This document shows positions 59,361 to 64,000 of a DNA stretch of 64,000 nucleotides, piece after piece. Numbering within the stretch: position 1 is the stretch's first letter; each line of letters opens with the position of its first letter. The translations under genes and the position numbers were made by a program. Below the pieces are notes generated by a model. That model searched no databases, was not told the origin of the DNA, and saw only the letters and a list, made by a program, of their open reading frames with translations. The stretch lies in NCBI GenBank assembly GCA_043228905.1, contig JBHGNT010000011.1, forward strand, positions 19,158,001 to 19,222,000, in the 5' to 3' direction. This DNA comes from Azolla caroliniana. Lineage: Eukaryota > Polypodiophyta.

Positions 59361-59600
59361 TTTGGTTATTGTTTAGTTATGTAAGTTGTATGTTTGTTCA
59401 TATTTGCCATCACCCAAGTGAGAAGTAATGTGAATTCTAAGTGGTTATTGTTTAATTATGTAAGTTGCATGTATGTTCATATTTGCCATCACCCAAGTGA
59501 GAAGTAATGTGAATTCTAAGTGGTTATTGTTTAATTATGTAAGTTGTATGTATGTTCATATTTGCCATCACTCAAGTAAGAAGTAATGTGAATTCTAACT
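59361..59600. repeat. 79-bp tandem repeat, about three copies
   Basis: CATATTTGCCATCAC recurs at 59399, 59478 and 59557, exactly 79 bases apart, with very few differences. Confidence 0.92.
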
Positions 59601-59975
59601 GTTAGATTTACAACCATGTGTAAAGCATGTCAACACTTTCATATGGACATGAACACTTTCTTAAACATTCAAGTCGTTCACATTTGAGGACAACATTTGT
59701 CAAAATTGTGAACTACATATGAATCTATAATGGCCTTTAGTATGGTGTCTTGAAACTTATCTTAGAGTTTGAAATTTCTAAATTTGTGGTGGGATTCTAA
59801 ATTTTCTTAAAAGAGGTTGGGAAAACTTAATGGAGTTCAATATTGTTTTTTCTTTTCTAACTTTGTTTTATGGAAGCGGTATAGTGAAGGGATCATCAAT
59901 GTGCAAAATAATCAATAGAAGTATGGAGGAGTATTTAGAAGCTCAAAAGGAAGATCAGGAAACATGACATTACCT

Positions 59976-60017
59976 TTCTTCCTAACTAACGGGCAGGATA
60001 ATTTTTTGGAAAAAAAA
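59976..60017 (+). mobile_element. 42-bp LINE 3' tail with 17-bp TSD
   Basis: GAAACATGACATTACCT occurs at 59959-59975 and 60018-60034. The 42 bases between are only the LINE 3' terminus (CCTAACTAACGGGCAGG, TTTTTTGGAAAAAAAA). This is a target-primed insertion that stopped almost immediately. Confidence 0.85.
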
Positions 60018-60034
60018 GAAACATGACATTACCT

Positions 60035-60685
60035 CTATAATTTAAACTATTTAAGGAGGATCAATGTAAAGAAAATTAGTTTATTTGATGAACAAATGCT
60101 TACTATGAAAATGTAACTCATGCTTCCCTACAAATTCTAGAGTGTGGCAAATCCCCAAATTTATGTTCGTCATGTTTCGATTATAGAAACAAACTCTATG
60201 AACAACTTTGGACCTACATGAATCCTTGATCTCAGAAGCACTTGATCAGTAATGTAAAATTGATGTAACAACTAAACATGACCATCGAGTATTGTAATAC
60301 ATTTTCCCCCAATTTCTTAATGTTGATGAATGAGCTTATGCGGTTACTTGCCCTTTCTAGAGTTTATGCACAATAGTAGTGCCAAACATTCATCCACAAA
60401 TTTTAACCAATTCATGTTAATGTCAAAAACAAATTGGGGATGTGACATATAAGTTAGATTAACCTTCTTACAATAAGGTTAAACCTATGTTTCATGTTAG
60501 CCATTTGAAGAAGAGTATTTCAAGGGATTCTACCACAATGCCTAAACAAATCTCTAAGTTAACAAATATTCAATGCACGCGATATGTTCATTGGCACATT
60601 TAATTGTTACACAATATTGCGTAAGATAAGTTTAGCGGTGTCCATTGGTGTTTATAAATTACGTCTCATATATGTGTTGTTGCAT
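60035..60685. other. Intergenic, nothing recognised
   Basis: AT-rich with no supported gene. Confidence 0.4.
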
Positions 60686-60689
60686 GACA

Positions 60690-60830
60690 TTTATTTTTTT
60701 TATTTTTTTTCCCAAAAAAACACTACTTCGCATTAGTTAGCAAACAAAGTACATCAACGACCAACAAATTTCAGCAAACCTCACTCTGGCCTTCTCGCCA
60801 AAGTGGTCATAGTCCCCACAAATGCCAACA
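60690..60830 (-). mobile_element. LINE 3' tail on the - strand
   Basis: Read on the - strand it gives GGGACTATGACCACTTTGGC, GTACTTTGTTTGCTAACTAA, TGCGAAGTAGTGTTTTTTTG and an A-rich tail, as at the 3' end of the copy at 28643-29224. Borders are approximate. Confidence 0.6.
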
Positions 60831-61600
60831 AAATGGATTATTAACACACTCATAGATCAATTCAAGCAGTATGATACTTTGATATTGAACAATGATTCCT
60901 GATTAGTATCAGAAGTTTCTTGGAGCAAACAAGATCGATAATTTATAAATCAACACAAATTTATGGAAGTGTTGTTCTTATTATTACGAATGGGAATAGT
61001 TCTAAAGCATGATCCCATGCATGCGGTACGTCCATAACACAAACCTGACGATGCATGACCCATTCATTACCATGCTTATGGTACCATCCAAGACACACAT
61101 GACATAGACATTCATCCCATGTGCAACCATGTATTTTCATAATAATAACATTTTCATGGAACATCCCTAAAGCATCCATGAAGTTACATGTGAACATCTA
61201 TATTGTACATTCAATGTCCCACAACATTAATCTTGGCATATTCACACATCTATGGCATACTATGAACATTTATATGCTTGCTTTTCATGGTCAACCATAT
61301 GTTTGTAATCATACCATGGAGTGTGATATTTGCCAATTAATTAAGTGAAACATTGTTGCATTGATCAAATTTGTTGCAAATTTGTATCAATATAGCAGGC
61401 ACAAAAAAAGAAATAATGTGACATAATCAAATCCTTTCAACTATTCTCAATGAATTTCTTTTGATGCTTGTCGTTGAAAGTTTTTGTTGAGTTTTACACA
61501 AAGGTTATACAGATTTCTTGATAGATTGCTTTACGATCAATAGAATGTAATTTTTGTTTTGTTTTAGAATTGTCTTTTATAAGGCAATGCCAAAAAATTT
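60831..61600. other. Intergenic, nothing recognised
   Basis: AT-rich. ORFs on both strands at 60960-61350 have no recognisable domain. Confidence 0.4.
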
Positions 61601-62055
61601 AACCCCAGTTCTCGAAAGTGAATGCCATTCATTTAGGAGCAAAATATAATTGTTTTTTCGATGGGAGTTTCATGCCATCTGGGACAAAGGAATATTTTAT
61701 AAATGGATTTATGATATGGTGGATTGGTTCTACTCTATACCGAAGTATCTATTTAAGCCGACAATTCGAATTGGAAAGTGCCTCATTGCCGAATGGTACG
61801 TTTTTTATGTATAACCTTAGGGCGTTTTATTGATACTAATGTAGTATCTTTTTTAGAAAAGAAATATATAATTGTGTTTTTATAAGTGTTTTTTGGTAAG
61901 GTGGAGTGTTTTTACTCCATACCGACATATTCATTTAAGTTGACAACTATAACTTGAAAAGGGGGAGGCAACTAATATGTATGTAAAGAATTTTCTTGTA
62001 TAGGCTCAGGATGGTTTCTTAATACTAATAGTATCTTTCTAGGGGAAAAAATGGT
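61601..62055 (+). mobile_element. Two adjacent LINE 3' tails
   Basis: The first (to about 61868) reads the tail of the 7500-7925 LINE, with TATTTAAGCCGACAATTCGA and ATACTAATGTAGTATC. The second (about 61890-62055) repeats the same end more diverged (AAGGTGGAGTGTTTTTACTC, then ATACTAATAGTATC). Either two insertions or a local duplication. Confidence 0.65.
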
Positions 62056-63570
62056 TGGATATTTGCTATGATTGGTGAATGAAGAAGGAAACTCATGCAT
62101 GATCTTCACCTGAAAAGAAAGAATCATAAAAACACGTTAGTTATACCATGTTAACGTATTTGGTAGGGCAAGAGCTTATGAACATACATGCAATAATTTT
62201 GTAGACTATATCAATATGTTGCTAATATTATGTTGGACGACATGTTTGCTTTTTTATTATGCCTCTCAATTAAAGTGGAACTTGTCTTTCTACAATTCGT
62301 AGTAAAAATGTGTTGTCTCAACTCAGTTGATCCCTTTGGTCGATAGATGAATCAATTTAGTATTAATTAATACAAAATGCTCGAATATGTTTAGGTTTCT
62401 GAAAGATAGAAGTCACAAAGTCTCTAGTAACATAGAAAAAGTGCATTCCGATGTGAAGAGAATATGTTATCGTGCCGTACAACACTAATACAAGATCTAT
62501 CTGACTTTCACACATTTTGATGCATACTAAAAATATTGCCATTTTCAAGATCTAATATTTGGAATGCCATCATTAAATGATTATGAAAAGGACTTTGTTA
62601 TAATTCCATCAGTATGTTCATTGCTATGTACATTTACATGTTTATGCGATAAAGGATGAAATATCAATCAAGTAAGGGACGCCATTAATAATTAACTATA
62701 GGATTGTTTTGGCAAGGCCCTCATTTATTCTAGACAATAATAACAAGTTTTTATCAATGATTGGTTTGAAAATATTGTACATTCTCAACATAAAAGTTTG
62801 TGTAGGTGATTCCATTACTATCGGAATGGTGAGATTTTCAAAGATTGGGTTATAAGATAAAGAGAGTTACTTTCTGTAGTCCATAAGCTCAGCATAACAT
62901 AATTAGCCTATGAGGTTTAATATAGTGGAATCGAAACATGTCGGGAAATAGGCAATACACGTAAAGTAAAGTGGTATTATTCCCTCGAATTATACAAGCA
63001 ATATATGTTTTGACAGCTTTTCATATGTATTGTGTCCATAGAGTATTTAACAAATTTGATGATGAAATGATGGTAACTCTTCATATTCCAAAAGTCACAA
63101 CATTTGTCACATTTCTATTAAAAATGTTAAATGTTTGAAGGTACTTCTAATAGAGCTGAATGAAGATATGAGGATCAATAAAATGCTAGTAAAGTTGAAG
63201 TAGAAAAAGACGTGGTCAAGAGGTAAATGGGGATTATTGCCCATTATATTGTCACAAGGACAAGGAATATGTAATGTAATAAGTAATAAGACAAGGAGTC
63301 TATACATTATGCCATTACACAATAATGGACTTATTGTCATGGTATTTTATAAAAGGATGGGTTTCCTAACTTCTAATGGTGGATATCATCATGAACTCTC
63401 ATTGTTTGATGAAGCCTTGTTGGTGGGTTCACTCATGGATATGTGGAATAGATTTCAAATACTAGCTCATGTGTGGACAAAATAGCATCTTAATCATCTA
63501 TCAATATCAATGCTTATTGATTGCCAACAAGTGATGGACTTGGTGATAGTTAAGATACATAAGGACAAAG
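62056..63570. other. Intergenic, nothing recognised
   Basis: AT-rich. An ORF at 63237-63485 shows no domain and has no supporting context. Confidence 0.4.
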
Positions 63571-63573
63571 TGT

Positions 63574-63639
63574 CTATATGAGGGCGAAAAGGCACAACTT
63601 CCGGGACATGTGGCTTTTCTACAAAGTAAATTATAAAAG
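63574..63639 (+). promoter_or_regulatory. Promoter candidates of small-protein gene 3
   Basis: CTATATGAGGGC at 63574-63585 resembles the words before the two related genes. TATAAAAG at 63632-63639 is a better TATA box, 124 bases before the ATG. Confidence 0.4.
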
Positions 63640-63755
63640 GTGTTCGACTTCAAAAACAAGAGTTAAGCTATTAGATAGATCTAGAGAGGGTACTACATTA
63701 CTAGAGTGTGAGAATATTAAAGAGGAAGTCACATATACAAGGAAGAGGTTGAGAG

Positions 63756-64000
63756 ATGGAATATAACAAAGTTTCTAAGGAAAACCAAGAAGGGGAGAAA
63801 ATGAACATCATGATGAGATCAGTGACACCAAGGAGAGGGAGTGTGAAGCGAGATGTAGTGGGAAAGCTTATGCGCAATATGTCTTACAATTTGTTGTGTA
63901 TTCCTAGCAAGAGCTCAAGTTCAAGTTCAAATAGTAACCGTGGAAGCTCCTCTTATTCTTCTTCTTCTCCTCTTCTAGATATATCTAATCCTTCTTTTGC
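63756..64000 (+). CDS. Small basic protein, PRRGxVK family, member 3 (partial)
   Basis: Intron-less frame from ATG 63756, open for 81 codons to the window end. The core SVTPRRGSVKRDVVGKLMRN (about residues 21-40) aligns with the genes at 34861 and 53357 in PRRG, VK(K/R) and the following hydrophobic-basic spacing. A Ser-rich tail follows (SSSSSSNSNRGSSSYSSSS), as in the other two. Upstream residues MEYNKVSKENQEGEK are polar. No signal peptide. The stop codon is outside the window. Confidence 0.5.
   Translation, partial: MEYNKVSKENQEGEKMNIMMRSVTPRRGSVKRDVVGKLMRNMSYNLLCIPSKSSSSSSNSNRGSSSYSSSSPLLDISNPSF

Noticed and set aside
1-64000. CRISPR arrays, rRNA or intact tRNA genes
   Set aside because: No regularly spaced direct repeats with unique spacers, no rRNA stretches, and the only A/B-box pairs belong to SINE-like repeats without a foldable tRNA.

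Overview
This is a nuclear land-plant window: AT-rich, with short-to-moderate spliceosomal introns, plant-type LINE and Ty1/Copia elements, many microsatellites and a fragment of plastid ndhJ. The species cannot be fixed from sequence alone. The best clue is conflicting. The window carries an apparently intact gene for CFAP100 (MIA1/FAP100), an axonemal protein expected only in lineages with motile sperm. Intron and intergenic sizes, however, resemble a compact seed-plant or angiosperm genome.

Layout. 1-11.8 kb is repeat-rich: decayed LINE copies, with a probable hAT MITE and a TA-flanked palindromic MITE both nested in one LINE. 11.86-15.9 kb holds a five-exon ALY/REF-type (THO4) mRNA-export adaptor gene on the + strand, with a probable GC-AG first intron. 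It is followed by a 112-bp tandem repeat. 18.5-27.9 kb holds the CFAP100-like gene on the - strand: 15 coding exons, 558 codons, no in-frame stop, and a non-coding first exon. 28-34.5 kb has a 24-G run, tandem duplications, a 5'-truncated LINE flanked by a target-site duplication (TSD), an ndhJ-like NUPT and a cluster of tRNA-derived SINEs.

38.9-50 kb is a transposon nest. A LINE on the - strand is split in its endonuclease domain by a GC-rich Copia element on the + strand (42560-48320). The Copia has lost the end of its 3' LTR, carries three stops and one frameshift, and has an unusual 245-codon C-terminal extension lying between two identical polypurine tracts.

34-64 kb also contains four short intron-less ORFs behind TATA boxes. 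Three (34861, 53357, 63756, the last cut by the window end) encode small proteins sharing a PRRGxVK core and a similar CTATATAAGGGC-like promoter element. The fourth (58068) encodes a 60-residue predicted secreted peptide with a DY...PSHN motif reminiscent of RGF/GLV peptides. The rest of 50-64 kb is AT-rich intergenic DNA with short tandem duplications and LINE 3' tails.

The ALY and CFAP100 genes look functional. They are transcribed on opposite strands and converge on about 3.3 kb of intergenic sequence. Nothing in the sequence ties them together functionally.
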